Shown: positions 41,465 to 49,947 of the stretch, piece by piece
How the letters are laid out: every line of letters starts with the position of its first letter
Numbering within the stretch: the first letter of the stretch is position 1
Assembly (NCBI RefSeq): GCF_001613425.1
Contig: NZ_BDCI01000036.1
Coordinates: 124,001-188,000 of the forward strand
Direction: 5' to 3'
DNA: 64,000 nt
Origin: Nocardia vulneris
Lineage (GTDB): Bacteria > Actinomycetota > Actinomycetes > Mycobacteriales > Mycobacteriaceae
Program-made: the position numbers and the translations under genes
Notes under the pieces: generated by a model
What the model was told of the DNA's origin: nothing
Databases searched by the model: none
The model's input: only the letters and a program-made list of their open reading frames with translations

Positions 41465-41982
41465 GTGCAGGTGAGCGAGCGAGCGAGGTGCAGGCCACCG
41501 CGCAGGTGATCGAGGAGACCCTGCGCGATCGGGACATCGAATACAGCCGCTCCGGCGCGGAGACCTTCGTCGTGGTCCTGCCCGGCGAGCGCAAACTGAA
41601 GACCACGGTCATGCTCACCGTCGGCAAGCACGGCGTGCGGATCGAGTCCTTCGTCTGCCGCAAGCCGGACGAGAACTTCGAGGGCGTCTACAAGTTCCTG
41701 CTGCGCCGCAACCGCCGGCTCTACGGCGTGGCCTACACCCTGGACCGGGTCGGCGACATCTACCTGGTCGGCCGGATCGCCACGCACGCGGTCACCGCCG
41801 ACGAACTGGACCGGGTCTTCGGCCAGACGCTCGAGGCGGTCGACGCCGATTTCAACGTGCTGCTCGAACTCGGTTTCGCCGAATCCATCCGCAAGGAATG
41901 GAAGTGGCGCGTCTCGCGCGGGGAGTCCCTGAAGAACCTGCGCGCTTTCGAGCATCTGGTGGACGCCGCCGACCAGCCCTGA
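41461..41982 (+). CDS. YbjN domain protein (Rv0487-like)
   Basis: A 173-residue protein of the YbjN/CesT-fold family (type III chaperone-like sensory domain). It contains the core GVRIESFVCRKPDENFEGVYKFLL (positions about 62-85), followed by RNRRLYGVAYTLDRVGDIYLVG. The GTG start overlaps the mshA stop by 4 bp, so it is co-translated with MshA. This pairing is kept in mycobacteria (Rv0486-Rv0487) and hints at a role in mycothiol synthesis or regulation. No catalytic residues are evident. Confidence 0.9.
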   Translation: MSAGERASEVQATAQVIEETLRDRDIEYSRSGAETFVVVLPGERKLKTTVMLTVGKHGVRIESFVCRKPDENFEGVYKFLLRRNRRLYGVAYTLDRVGDIYLVGRIATHAVTADELDRVFGQTLEAVDADFNVLLELGFAESIRKEWKWRVSRGESLKNLRAFEHLVDAADQP

Positions 41983-42175
41983 GTGCCGTCGCTGCGCGAT
42001 ATACGCGGCGGCACAGTGCGTTTCGGGTGCGCGACGCGCCCGCCCAGCCGTTCGGGCCGAAGTCCGCACGATCGGCCGATTCCGGTCCACCGGCCGAATC
42101 GGTACGGATACGGTGCGACTGTGCCGAGCGCGGGTGACAATCGCTTGTGGTTCCGATCATGAAGGTGGCAGCCCG

Positions 42176-43081
42176 ATGACAGTTCTCGCTCTCGATATCG
42201 GCGCGACGAAGTTCGCGGCGGGTATCGCGCAGGCCGACCGGACGGTGGGCGGGGTGCGGCAGGTCCAGGTGCCGCCCGAGGCGGTGTGGGAGGCGTGCCG
42301 CGCGCTGCTGCTCGAGGTCGCGGGGGAGACGACGATCACCGCCGTCGGTATCGGCTCGGCCGGGCCGGTGGACACGCGCACCGGCGTCACCAGCCCGCTG
42401 AACATCCCGGAATGGAAGGCGGGCTTCCCGATCGTCGCCTCGGTGCAGGAGCTGTTCCCCGACGCCGCGGTCCACTTCGCCATCGACGGCGCCTGTCTCG
42501 CGTTGGCCGAGCATCACGTCGGCGCGCTGCGCGGGGTGCCGAACGGGTTGGCGCTCACCGTGTCCTCGGGGATCGGCGGCGGGATCATCGCGGACGGACG
42601 GGTGCTGCTCGGCCGCACCGGCAACGCCGGTCACATCGGTCATATCGTGGTCCCCGGCTGGGACGTGCCCTGCCTGTGCGGCGGCGTCGGTTGCGTGGAA
42701 GCGGTCGCCAGCGGGATGTCGTCGGTGCGCTGGGCGGTCGAACAGGGCTGGCCGGGCCGCACCGGCGTGCAATTGGCCGAGGACGCGCGCCGGGGCGAGC
42801 GGATCGCGCTCGCGGCGCTGCAGCGCGCGGGCACCGCACTCGGTCAGGCGATCGCCTCGGCGTGCGCGCTGCTCGACGTCGATCGGGTGGTGATCGGCGG
42901 CGGTTTCGCGCAATCCGGTGCGCCGCTGTGGGATCCGTTGCGCGCGGCGCTGCGCAAGCACGCGCGCCTCGATTTCACCCGCGAGATCAGTGTCGTGCTC
43001 TCCGAGGTGACCAACGGCGCCACGCTGGTCGGCGCGGGCGTGCTCGCGGCGGGCCACGCCACCGCCGACGTCGCGGGCTGA
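42176..43081 (+). CDS. ROK-family sugar kinase-like protein
   Basis: A 301-residue ROK protein with no N-terminal DNA-binding domain, so probably a kinase. The phosphate motif DIGATKFAAG is at 7-16. The catalytic Asp is Asp104 in FAIDGACLALAE. The ROK zinc motif is GHIGHIVV (His153) followed by CLCGGVGC (Cys166, Cys168, Cys173). A sugar such as glucose, ManNAc or GlcNAc is the likely substrate. In mycobacteria a ROK gene (Rv0485) lies before mshA rather than after, so it may be a rearranged relative or a separate gain. GAAGGTGG precedes the ATG. Confidence 0.85.
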   Translation: MTVLALDIGATKFAAGIAQADRTVGGVRQVQVPPEAVWEACRALLLEVAGETTITAVGIGSAGPVDTRTGVTSPLNIPEWKAGFPIVASVQELFPDAAVHFAIDGACLALAEHHVGALRGVPNGLALTVSSGIGGGIIADGRVLLGRTGNAGHIGHIVVPGWDVPCLCGGVGCVEAVASGMSSVRWAVEQGWPGRTGVQLAEDARRGERIALAALQRAGTALGQAIASACALLDVDRVVIGGGFAQSGAPLWDPLRAALRKHARLDFTREISVVLSEVTNGATLVGAGVLAAGHATADVAG

Positions 43082-43150
43082 TCCGGGCCGGGCTCGGACC
43101 AGCGGGGGAACGCTGCGACCGGCGCCTCGGCCCATGGGAGGATGGGCCCC

Positions 43151-43888
43151 ATGACGTACACCCTCGTGCTGCTGCGCCACGGCGAGAGCGAATGGAATGC
43201 CCTGAACCTGTTCACCGGCTGGGTGGACGTGCATCTGACGGACAAGGGCATCGCCGAGGGCAAACGCGCGGGAGAACTGCTCGCCGAGCACGGCATCCTG
43301 CCCGATATCGTCTACACCTCGCTGCTGCGCCGCGCGATCAACACCGCGAACATCGCGCTGGACGCCGCCGACCGGCACTGGATTCCGGTGGTGCGTGACT
43401 GGCGGCTCAACGAGCGCCACTACGGCGCGCTGCAGGGCAAGAACAAGGCACAGGTCCGGGACAAGTACGGCGACGAGCAGTTCATGCTGTGGCGGCGCAG
43501 CTACGACACCCCGCCGCCGCCGATCGACCCGGACGACGAGTACAGCCAGGACGGCGACGCGCGCTACGCGGGCATCGAGGTGCCGAAGACCGAATGCCTG
43601 CTCGACGTGGTCAAGCGGATGATCCCGTACTGGGAGTCGACCATTTCGCAGGATGTGCGCGCGGGCAAGACCGTCCTGGTCGCCGCGCACGGCAACTCGC
43701 TGCGCGCGCTGGTCAAGCACCTCGATCAGATCTCGGACGCCGATATCGCGGGTGTGAACATCCCCACCGGCATTCCGCTGCGCTATGAACTGGACGAGAA
43801 CCTGCGGCCCACCGGTCCCGGTGTCTACCTCGACCCCGAGGCGGCCGCCGCGGGCGCCGCCGCCGTCGCGAATCAGGGCGGGAAATAG
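43151..43888 (+). CDS. gpmA: 2,3-bisphosphoglycerate-dependent phosphoglycerate mutase
   Basis: A 245-residue dPGM (Gpm1 of mycobacteria). It interconverts 3- and 2-phosphoglycerate in glycolysis. LRHGESEWN holds the phospho-His (His10). NERHYGALQG and VAAHGNSLR carry the other active-site residues. GGGAGG lies about ten bases before the ATG at 43151; an ATG at 43142 is too close to that box. A terminator follows at 43910-43940. Confidence 0.96.
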   Translation: MTYTLVLLRHGESEWNALNLFTGWVDVHLTDKGIAEGKRAGELLAEHGILPDIVYTSLLRRAINTANIALDAADRHWIPVVRDWRLNERHYGALQGKNKAQVRDKYGDEQFMLWRRSYDTPPPPIDPDDEYSQDGDARYAGIEVPKTECLLDVVKRMIPYWESTISQDVRAGKTVLVAAHGNSLRALVKHLDQISDADIAGVNIPTGIPLRYELDENLRPTGPGVYLDPEAAAAGAAAVANQGGK

Positions 43889-43909
43889 CCGCCAGCTCTT
43901 GCACTTGCC

Positions 43910-43940
43910 ACGCGCTGCGTCCGAATCGGGCGCAGCGCGT
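43910..43940 (+). terminator. Terminator after gpmA
   Basis: Perfect 10-bp arms ACGCGCTGCG (43910-43919) and CGCAGCGCGT (43931-43940) with an 11-nt loop, then TGCTGTTT. It lies 22 bases after the stop. Confidence 0.65.
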
Positions 43941-44275
43941 TGCTGTTTCACGGCGGCGGCAGGTCGCTACGGGCTTGCCGGAGTGCCACGGGATGTGCAA
44001 CAGTCCGTGTCGGCCGAAAGTGTCTTGCGACACAGCTGCCCGTTGGCTGCCAGTGCGGACTGGCGAGGTGCACCCACTGGTCAGTGAGTGAGCGTTCTGG
44101 CTCGCGTGTTTCGCGCGAGGCGGTACTGAGCAGGGCTTTGGGCGCGACTCACCCCGGGGGATAGCTATATGTGAACCATTATTCGGAATTGGTTACCTGT
44201 TACCCCTTGTCATTACCGACAAGTAGGTATGTACACTTTGGGCGTTCGACCAGTCCGAGAGGTGGATCACGTCCG
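43941..44275 (+). promoter_or_regulatory. Promoter region of the first CocE-type gene
   Basis: No gene is visible in this gap. It contains small palindromes: CACTG-GT-CAGTG (44075-44086), ATAGCTAT (44161-44168), and CTTGTC-ATTACC-GACAAG (44206-44223). A tandem GGTTACC-TGTTACC repeat spans 44191-44204. The last 100 bases are markedly A/T-richer than the surroundings, as for a regulated promoter. Which factor binds is unknown. Confidence 0.35.
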
Positions 44276-46339
44276 ATGAAGCACGCGTTGCGGGTCACAG
44301 TCGCGGCAGTTGCCGCGGCGATGCTCGTTCCCTTCCTCAGCAGCGGCGCCGCCGCCGCGCCGACGCCGACCGGTCCCGACGGCGGAGCCGCGGGCGCGGC
44401 CTGGGCCGCGGCCCAGGATGGTCCGCAGCAGTACCCGAACATCAACATCCAGTGGGATGTCCCGATCACGATGAGTGACGGAACGGTGTTGAAGGGCAAC
44501 GTCTATCGCCCCGCCGACGCCGCGGGCCGGCCCATCGACACCCCGACGCCCACGGTCGTGAACCTCACGCCGTACACCAAGCTGGTGTCGAACCTGGCCG
44601 ACCACGCACAGGCCATCCCGGGCCTGTCCGACGCGCTGTTCGGCCTGCTCCGTTCGATCGATCTCACCGGCACCCCGCTATCCGGGATCACCGACCTGAC
44701 AAAGGGTTTCGCCGGCGGCGAGCTGCGCAACTTCACCGTCGACCGGCAGCTGATCCGCAGCGGCTACTCACAGGTGGTCGTCGACGTGCGCGGCACCGGC
44801 TTCTCGCAGGGCACCTGGGACATGCTCCGCCAGCGCGAACAGCAGGACACCGTCGAGGTGATCGACTGGGCCGCGCGCCAGCCCTGGTCCAACGGCCGCA
44901 TCGGCATGAACGGCATCTCCTACTCCGGCATCAATCAGGTGCAAGCCGCCGAGAAGCATCCGGCGGCGCTGCAGGCGATCTTCCCGGTGGTGCCGGGCAG
45001 CGACCTGGTGAACGACGTGCTCGCGCCGGGCGGCGGCTTCGGCTTCAACTTCATCCCGCTGTGGCTCATCGCCATCAACGGCCTCAAGCTGGTGCCCGAC
45101 CTGGCGTCGGTGCTCAACGGGCAGTTCGACACCCGGTGGCTGGCCGATCGGGTGCAAGATCCGTTGACGTTCATGGACGTGCTGCTCAACGTCTACACCA
45201 CGGCGAAGATCGACGACCTCGATCCGCGCGCCAAGGAGCTGCTGACCTCCGGTTCCCGGCCGCGCGAAGGCTGGCTGGGCGATCCGAGCCGGGTCGACAT
45301 CCCGACCTTCGTCACCGGTGGCTGGCACGACCTGTTCACCTATTCGGAATCGAAGATCTACAACGAGATTCCGCTGCCCGCGGGCCAGAAGCAGTTGCTG
45401 ATGGGCAATACGTACCACGTCAATTCCGGCAACGAGTACGCCAAGCCCGGTCTGCCGCCCCGACTGGATGTGCTGCAGCGCGCGTGGTTCGACAAGTGGC
45501 TCAAGGACATCGACAACGGCATCGATCAGTACGGCCCGATCACGCTGCGCCAGCAGGGCGGCGGCTGGATCACCACCGACACCTTCGCCGCGCCGACCGA
45601 GGCGGCGAACCCGAGCGCGCAGGAGCCGGCGTATCGGCGGATGTACCTGTCCGCCAACCCCAGTGGCACCGCGAGCAGCGCCTACGACGGTTCGCTGACC
45701 GCGGAGGCCAACGGTGACACCGCGCGGCTCACCGTCGGCCCGGGCCTGACTACCCTGTGCTCCAACGACGCGGCGCAGGGCAGTGCGGGCATTCTGTCGA
45801 TCATCGATGGCTGCGCGAAGGACTCGCGGGTCGCGGAGACGAACGGGCTCACCTTCACCAGTGCCCCGGTCGCCGAGCCGACCGCCATCTCCGGCCGGAT
45901 CGCGGTGCGGCTCAACACCGTTCAGGACGCCGCGGACGGCTACTGGGTGACCACGATCAACGATGTCGCGCCCGACGGGCAGTCCACCGTGCTGTCCTCG
46001 GGGCAGCTCATGGCCTCGCTGCGCGAGGTCGACGAGGCCAACAGCAGCCGCTCCGCCAACGGCGACTACACCGATCCGCGGGCGTTCACCTCGCTGGACC
46101 GGCGGCAGCCGACGGTGCCCGGTGAGGCGACCACCCTGGATATCGCGTTGCCTGCCACCGAAGCGATCCTGCAACCCGGCCACCGGCTGCGGATCGACGT
46201 CTTCGCGGGCAACTTCCCGAAGGGCCTGCCGATCCTGCCGATGCTGCTCGACACCGGTTTCAAGCCGCAGCACGTGCAGCTCGATCCGAATCGGCCCAGC
46301 TTCGTGAATGTTCCGGTGCGCGGCAACCCGCGCTGGTAA
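44276..46339 (+). CDS. Secreted CocE/NonD-type hydrolase, copy 1
   Basis: A 687-residue exported serine hydrolase of the CocE/X-Pro dipeptidyl-peptidase superfamily (PF02129 then PF08530). A signal peptide ends near GAAAAPT (about 29). The catalytic domain holds GISYSG (Ser215), the acid Asp352 in TGGWHD and His381 in NTYHV. A C-terminal galactose-binding-like jelly-roll follows (about 480-687). Such enzymes cleave esters, glutaryl amides or N-terminal Xaa-Pro; the substrate is not predictable. The ATG at 44276 begins the signal peptide. A close paralogue follows. Confidence 0.9.
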   Translation: MKHALRVTVAAVAAAMLVPFLSSGAAAAPTPTGPDGGAAGAAWAAAQDGPQQYPNINIQWDVPITMSDGTVLKGNVYRPADAAGRPIDTPTPTVVNLTPYTKLVSNLADHAQAIPGLSDALFGLLRSIDLTGTPLSGITDLTKGFAGGELRNFTVDRQLIRSGYSQVVVDVRGTGFSQGTWDMLRQREQQDTVEVIDWAARQPWSNGRIGMNGISYSGINQVQAAEKHPAALQAIFPVVPGSDLVNDVLAPGGGFGFNFIPLWLIAINGLKLVPDLASVLNGQFDTRWLADRVQDPLTFMDVLLNVYTTAKIDDLDPRAKELLTSGSRPREGWLGDPSRVDIPTFVTGGWHDLFTYSESKIYNEIPLPAGQKQLLMGNTYHVNSGNEYAKPGLPPRLDVLQRAWFDKWLKDIDNGIDQYGPITLRQQGGGWITTDTFAAPTEAANPSAQEPAYRRMYLSANPSGTASSAYDGSLTAEANGDTARLTVGPGLTTLCSNDAAQGSAGILSIIDGCAKDSRVAETNGLTFTSAPVAEPTAISGRIAVRLNTVQDAADGYWVTTINDVAPDGQSTVLSSGQLMASLREVDEANSSRSANGDYTDPRAFTSLDRRQPTVPGEATTLDIALPATEAILQPGHRLRIDVFAGNFPKGLPILPMLLDTGFKPQHVQLDPNRPSFVNVPVRGNPRW

Positions 46340-46354
46340 TCGCGACCGAAGATC

Positions 46355-46402
46355 CGAAAGAGCGCCTCCGCTTCGAAAATTTCGAGCGGGGGCGCTCTTT
46401 CG
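46355..46402 (+). terminator. Terminator between the two CocE-type genes
   Basis: Arms CGAAAGAGCGCC (46355-46366) and GGCGCTCTTTCG (46391-46402) pair perfectly, with TTCGAAAATTTCGA forming an inner stem. It starts 15 bases after the first stop, so the second hydrolase has its own promoter. Confidence 0.8.
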
Positions 46403-46541
46403 TCGGTCGACACTGTGTCTGGTAGCCGGGCGCGCCTTTGTGACCATGCACGAAGTTTCGTGATTTCGCTCCGCAGACCGGTCGGTACCTGCTTCCCTCC
46501 CCTAGTTAGAGAGCATTCGTTCCCCTAAGAGAGTGGATTCA

Positions 46542-48572
46542 ATGAGGTATGCGCTCCGAACCGCGGCGGTGACCGTCGCGGCGGTGGCCTTGGCCCCCTT
46601 CCTTTCGCCCTCGGCCACCGCGAGCCCGGTCGGCCCGGACGGCGGAGCGACCGGTGCGGCGTGGGCCGCGACCGAGGACGGCCCGCAGCAGTACCCGAAT
46701 GTGTTCATCGAATGGGACGTCCCGATCACCATGAGCGACGGCACGGTGCTCAAGGGGAACGTCTACCACCCGGCCGACGCTGCCGGACAACCGATTTCGA
46801 CACCGACGCCGACCATCGTCAACCTGACGCCCTACACCAAGCTCGGCTCGATGATCGCCGACAGCATGATCTCGATCCCGTGGCTGTCGGACGCGGTGAT
46901 GCAGGTGGCGCGCGACGTCGACCTCTCCGGCACACCGTTTTCCGGCGTCACCGATCTGACCAAGGCGCTCGGCGGCGGTCTGCTGCGCAACTTCACGGTA
47001 GACCGGCAGCTGATCAAGAGCGGCTACACCCAGGTCGTGGTCGACGTCCGGGGAACCGGCTTCTCCCAGGGCATCTGGGATCTGCTGCGCGAACGCGAGC
47101 AGCAGGACAGCGTCGAGGTGATCGACTGGGCGGCGCGGCAACCGTGGTCGACCGGTGACATCGGGATGAACGGCGTCTCCTACTCGGGGCTCAACCAACT
47201 GCAAGCGGGCGCCAAGAACCCGCCCGCGCTGAAGGCGCTCTTCCCGGTGGTGCCGAGCCGGAACCCGTTCCGCGACTTGGTCGCACCCGGCGGCGGCATC
47301 GGCATCACCTTCATGCCCGCCTGGCTGCTCGCGGTGAACGGCGGCAAGCTGGTGCCCGATCTGGCCGCGGCACTGCGCGGGCAGTTCGACAACAAGTGGC
47401 TGATGGACCGGCTCGCGGATCCGTTCACCTTCATCGATGCGCTGGTGAACATCCTGATCACGCCGGAGATCGATCAGCTCGATCCGAAGGTGCAGACCCT
47501 GCTGCACTCCGACAGCCAGTTCCGGCAGGCCTGGGAGAACGACCCGAGCCGAATCACCGTGCCCACCTTCGTGACCGGCGGCTGGCACGACGTGTTCGTC
47601 AACTCGCAGGCCGACGTGTACCGGCGGCTCGAGCTGCCGCCGGGCCGCAAGCAACTGCTCGTCGGCGACGGCTACCACATCAGCAACGGCAACGAGTCCG
47701 GCAGACCCGGTCTGCCGCCGCGGATGGACGTGCTGCAGCGCGCCTGGTTCGACAAGTGGCTCAAGGGAATCGACAACGGGATCGACGAATTCGGCCCGGT
47801 GACCCTGAAGCAGCAGGGCGGCGGGTGGATCACGGCGCCCTCCTTCCCGCAGCCCGGTGCCGAGCATCGGCGGATGTATCTGTCCGCCGCGGCGAGCGGC
47901 GCCGGGGCGGGCGTACACGACGGTTCGCTCTACACCCAGCCGAGCCCGAGCGTCGATCGGCTCACCGTCGCACCGGGTTTGACGGGTGTGTGCTCGCGGG
48001 ACATGGCGCAGGAGAGCGCGGGCGTCACCTCGATCATCGACGGGTGCAGCAAGGACGCGCGGATCCAGGAGCTCAACGCGCTGACCTTCACCAGCGCTCC
48101 GGTCGCCGAGCCGACCAGCATCTCCGGCCCGATCGCGGTCCGGCTCAACACGGTGCACGACGCGACCGACGGCTACTGGAACGTCACGGTGAACGATGTC
48201 GGCCCCGACGGTTATTCGTCGGTGCTGTCCTCGGGCCAGCTGGTGTCCTCGCTGCGCGCCATCGACGACGCGCGCAGCACCCGTTCGGCCAACGGCGACT
48301 ACACCGACCCGGTGCCCGACCTGTCGCTGGACAGCAGGCAGCCGCTGGTACCGGGCGAGCCGACGGCACTGGACATTTCGGTGCCCGGCATCGAGGCGGT
48401 GCTGCAACCCGGACACCGGCTGCGCGTCGACGTCTACGCGGGCAACTTCCCACGTGGCCTGGCCCCGATGCCGCTCGTCGTGGACAGCGAACTGCGGCCG
48501 CAGCACCTGTTGCTCGATCCGAATCAGCCGAGTTTCGTGAATATCCCGGTGCGCGGAAATCCGGGCTGGTAA
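46542..48572 (+). CDS. Secreted CocE/NonD-type hydrolase, copy 2
   Basis: A 676-residue paralogue of the preceding gene with the same architecture: signal peptide (cleavage near ATASP, about 28), catalytic domain with GVSYSG, TGGWHD and GDGYHI motifs, and a C-terminal jelly-roll. The two share nearly every motif and are clearly a tandem duplication. Divergence is largest in the signal peptide, in lid-like segments after the nucleophile and before the jelly-roll. The ATG at 46542 is used; a GTG three codons upstream is possible. Each copy has its own promoter, which suggests different conditions or substrates. Confidence 0.9.
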   Translation: MRYALRTAAVTVAAVALAPFLSPSATASPVGPDGGATGAAWAATEDGPQQYPNVFIEWDVPITMSDGTVLKGNVYHPADAAGQPISTPTPTIVNLTPYTKLGSMIADSMISIPWLSDAVMQVARDVDLSGTPFSGVTDLTKALGGGLLRNFTVDRQLIKSGYTQVVVDVRGTGFSQGIWDLLREREQQDSVEVIDWAARQPWSTGDIGMNGVSYSGLNQLQAGAKNPPALKALFPVVPSRNPFRDLVAPGGGIGITFMPAWLLAVNGGKLVPDLAAALRGQFDNKWLMDRLADPFTFIDALVNILITPEIDQLDPKVQTLLHSDSQFRQAWENDPSRITVPTFVTGGWHDVFVNSQADVYRRLELPPGRKQLLVGDGYHISNGNESGRPGLPPRMDVLQRAWFDKWLKGIDNGIDEFGPVTLKQQGGGWITAPSFPQPGAEHRRMYLSAAASGAGAGVHDGSLYTQPSPSVDRLTVAPGLTGVCSRDMAQESAGVTSIIDGCSKDARIQELNALTFTSAPVAEPTSISGPIAVRLNTVHDATDGYWNVTVNDVGPDGYSSVLSSGQLVSSLRAIDDARSTRSANGDYTDPVPDLSLDSRQPLVPGEPTALDISVPGIEAVLQPGHRLRVDVYAGNFPRGLAPMPLVVDSELRPQHLLLDPNQPSFVNIPVRGNPGW

Positions 48573-48667
48573 ACCGTAACCCGGTCTGAGCGTGCACCTA
48601 TCGCGCATCGAAGCTCGAACTCGCGGGGTATGAGTGGACGGTGCATGCTCAGGCCAGGTTTTCTCGG

Positions 48668-49327
48668 TCAGTCCACGACCGCGAATGCGGCCGCCAGCGG
48701 CGGGAAAGCCGCGCGCGCATCATGTCCCGCGAACCACAGGCCGACGGTGAAGACCGCGACGGCTTCCAGATAGCGCGCACGATGCAGGCCGCCCGCCGGA
48801 ATCGGTTGCAGGGACAGGTCTTCGGCCAGGCCGGACACCTGGGCGAGCGCCCCGGGATCGTCGCCGCACAGCGGCACCGCCAGCCTCCGCTCGTCGAACA
48901 CGCACGCCTCGGCGGCCCACACCTCGGCCGCGCACAGGTTGAACGCCTTCACCACGTGCGCGCCCGGGGCCCTCGCCGCAATGCGTTCGGCGACAGCCGC
49001 TTCCGAGAGCACGAAGCCCGTCGCGCCGGCGGGCGCGGCGAGGTCCGGCGCGAAGGCGTTCGTGCAGTCGACGAGCGTGCGCCCGGCAAGCAGCCCGGCG
49101 AGCGGGCCCAGCACCTCGTCCAGCGCGTCGACCGGCAGCGCGAGCAGTACCACCTCGCCGAATTCTGCGGCGGCACCGACATTTCCGGCCCGCGCCCCGA
49201 TCGCCGCCGCCGATTCCCCTGCGGCCGCGGCCGATCGCGCGCCGACGAGCACGTCATGGCCCGCCGCGACCCAGCCGCCACCGAGCGCGCGCGCCATGGC
49301 CCCGGCTCCGATGATTCCGATTCGCAT
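48668..49327 (-). CDS. NADPH-dependent F420 reductase-like oxidoreductase
   Basis: A 219-residue single Rossmann-domain protein of the F420:NADP reductase-like/PF03807 family. The cofactor loop GIIGAGAMARAL opens the protein, DCTNAF lies mid-protein, and HVVKAFN begins the C-terminal part. Many members reduce unknown substrates, so true F420 activity is uncertain. It is divergent from an HxlR regulator, with 91 bases between starts, a layout in which the regulator usually controls the enzyme in response to electrophiles or aldehydes. Confidence 0.75.
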   Translation of the reverse strand: MRIGIIGAGAMARALGGGWVAAGHDVLVGARSAAAAGESAAAIGARAGNVGAAAEFGEVVLLALPVDALDEVLGPLAGLLAGRTLVDCTNAFAPDLAAPAGATGFVLSEAAVAERIAARAPGAHVVKAFNLCAAEVWAAEACVFDERRLAVPLCGDDPGALAQVSGLAEDLSLQPIPAGGLHRARYLEAVAVFTVGLWFAGHDARAAFPPLAAAFAVVD

Positions 49328-49418
49328 CTCAACTCCTAGTCAGCGATGTCTTCGGCACCGACGGTAGGAATTCCGATAGGCACCCGCGGGTGTGCAATGG
49401 CGGTGGCAAGCTGAAGAC

Positions 49419-49817
49419 ATGACCGCCGTGCCCGCCGAGCCGATCACCGCCGACCGGGTGGAGTTCGCGTCCTACGGCGATTTCGAGTCCGACTGCCCGG
49501 CCCGGATGGGCGTCGACGTCTTCGGCAACTCCTGGCTACCGGTGGTCGTCTACATGTTGCGCGACGGCCCGATGCGTCCCGGCGACCTGCGCGCCGCCAT
49601 CGGCGGGATCAGCCAGAAGATGCTCACCCAGACCCTGCGCCGGATGGAACGGATGACCCTCGTCGCACGTCACCGCTACGCCGAGGCGCCGCCGCGGGTG
49701 GAGTACGAGTTGACCGCGGCGGGCCGCGACCTCCTCACGCCGATCTACGCGCTCGGCGACTGGGTGGACAAGCACGGCCGCGCGGTGAGCACGGCCATGG
49801 CCGGGGACGCGGACTGA
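49419..49817 (+). CDS. HxlR-family winged-helix regulator
   Basis: A 132-residue HxlR/MarR-like regulator. The family cysteine is Cys26 in ESDCPARMG, followed by the wHTH core with LRAAIGGISQKMLTQTLRRM and a wing VEYELTAAG. In several HxlR proteins this Cys senses quinones or aldehydes. It is divergent from the oxidoreductase gene, its likely target. The ATG at 49419 is preferred to one at 49392 because it fits the family N-terminus. Confidence 0.9.
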   Translation: MTAVPAEPITADRVEFASYGDFESDCPARMGVDVFGNSWLPVVVYMLRDGPMRPGDLRAAIGGISQKMLTQTLRRMERMTLVARHRYAEAPPRVEYELTAAGRDLLTPIYALGDWVDKHGRAVSTAMAGDAD

Positions 49818-49947
49818 CACACCGGGCGCGGGCCGGATGAGAACGGCGCGTAAACGGGGGGCGAACAGGGCCGGAAGGCGCTATGACCTGCGCGAAACAT
49901 CGCGCACCCAGCGATAGTTGAACCTTCCGCGACCGTACGATTCAAAG

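Noticed and set aside
41852..43951. 699-codon minus-strand open frame
   Set aside because: Antisense to YbjN, ROK kinase and gpmA; no start signal or recognisable domain.
43941..44275. A small RNA or tRNA gene in the gap before the first CocE gene
   Set aside because: Only short 5-6 bp hairpins are present; no cloverleaf, CCA end or conserved tRNA T-loop was found.
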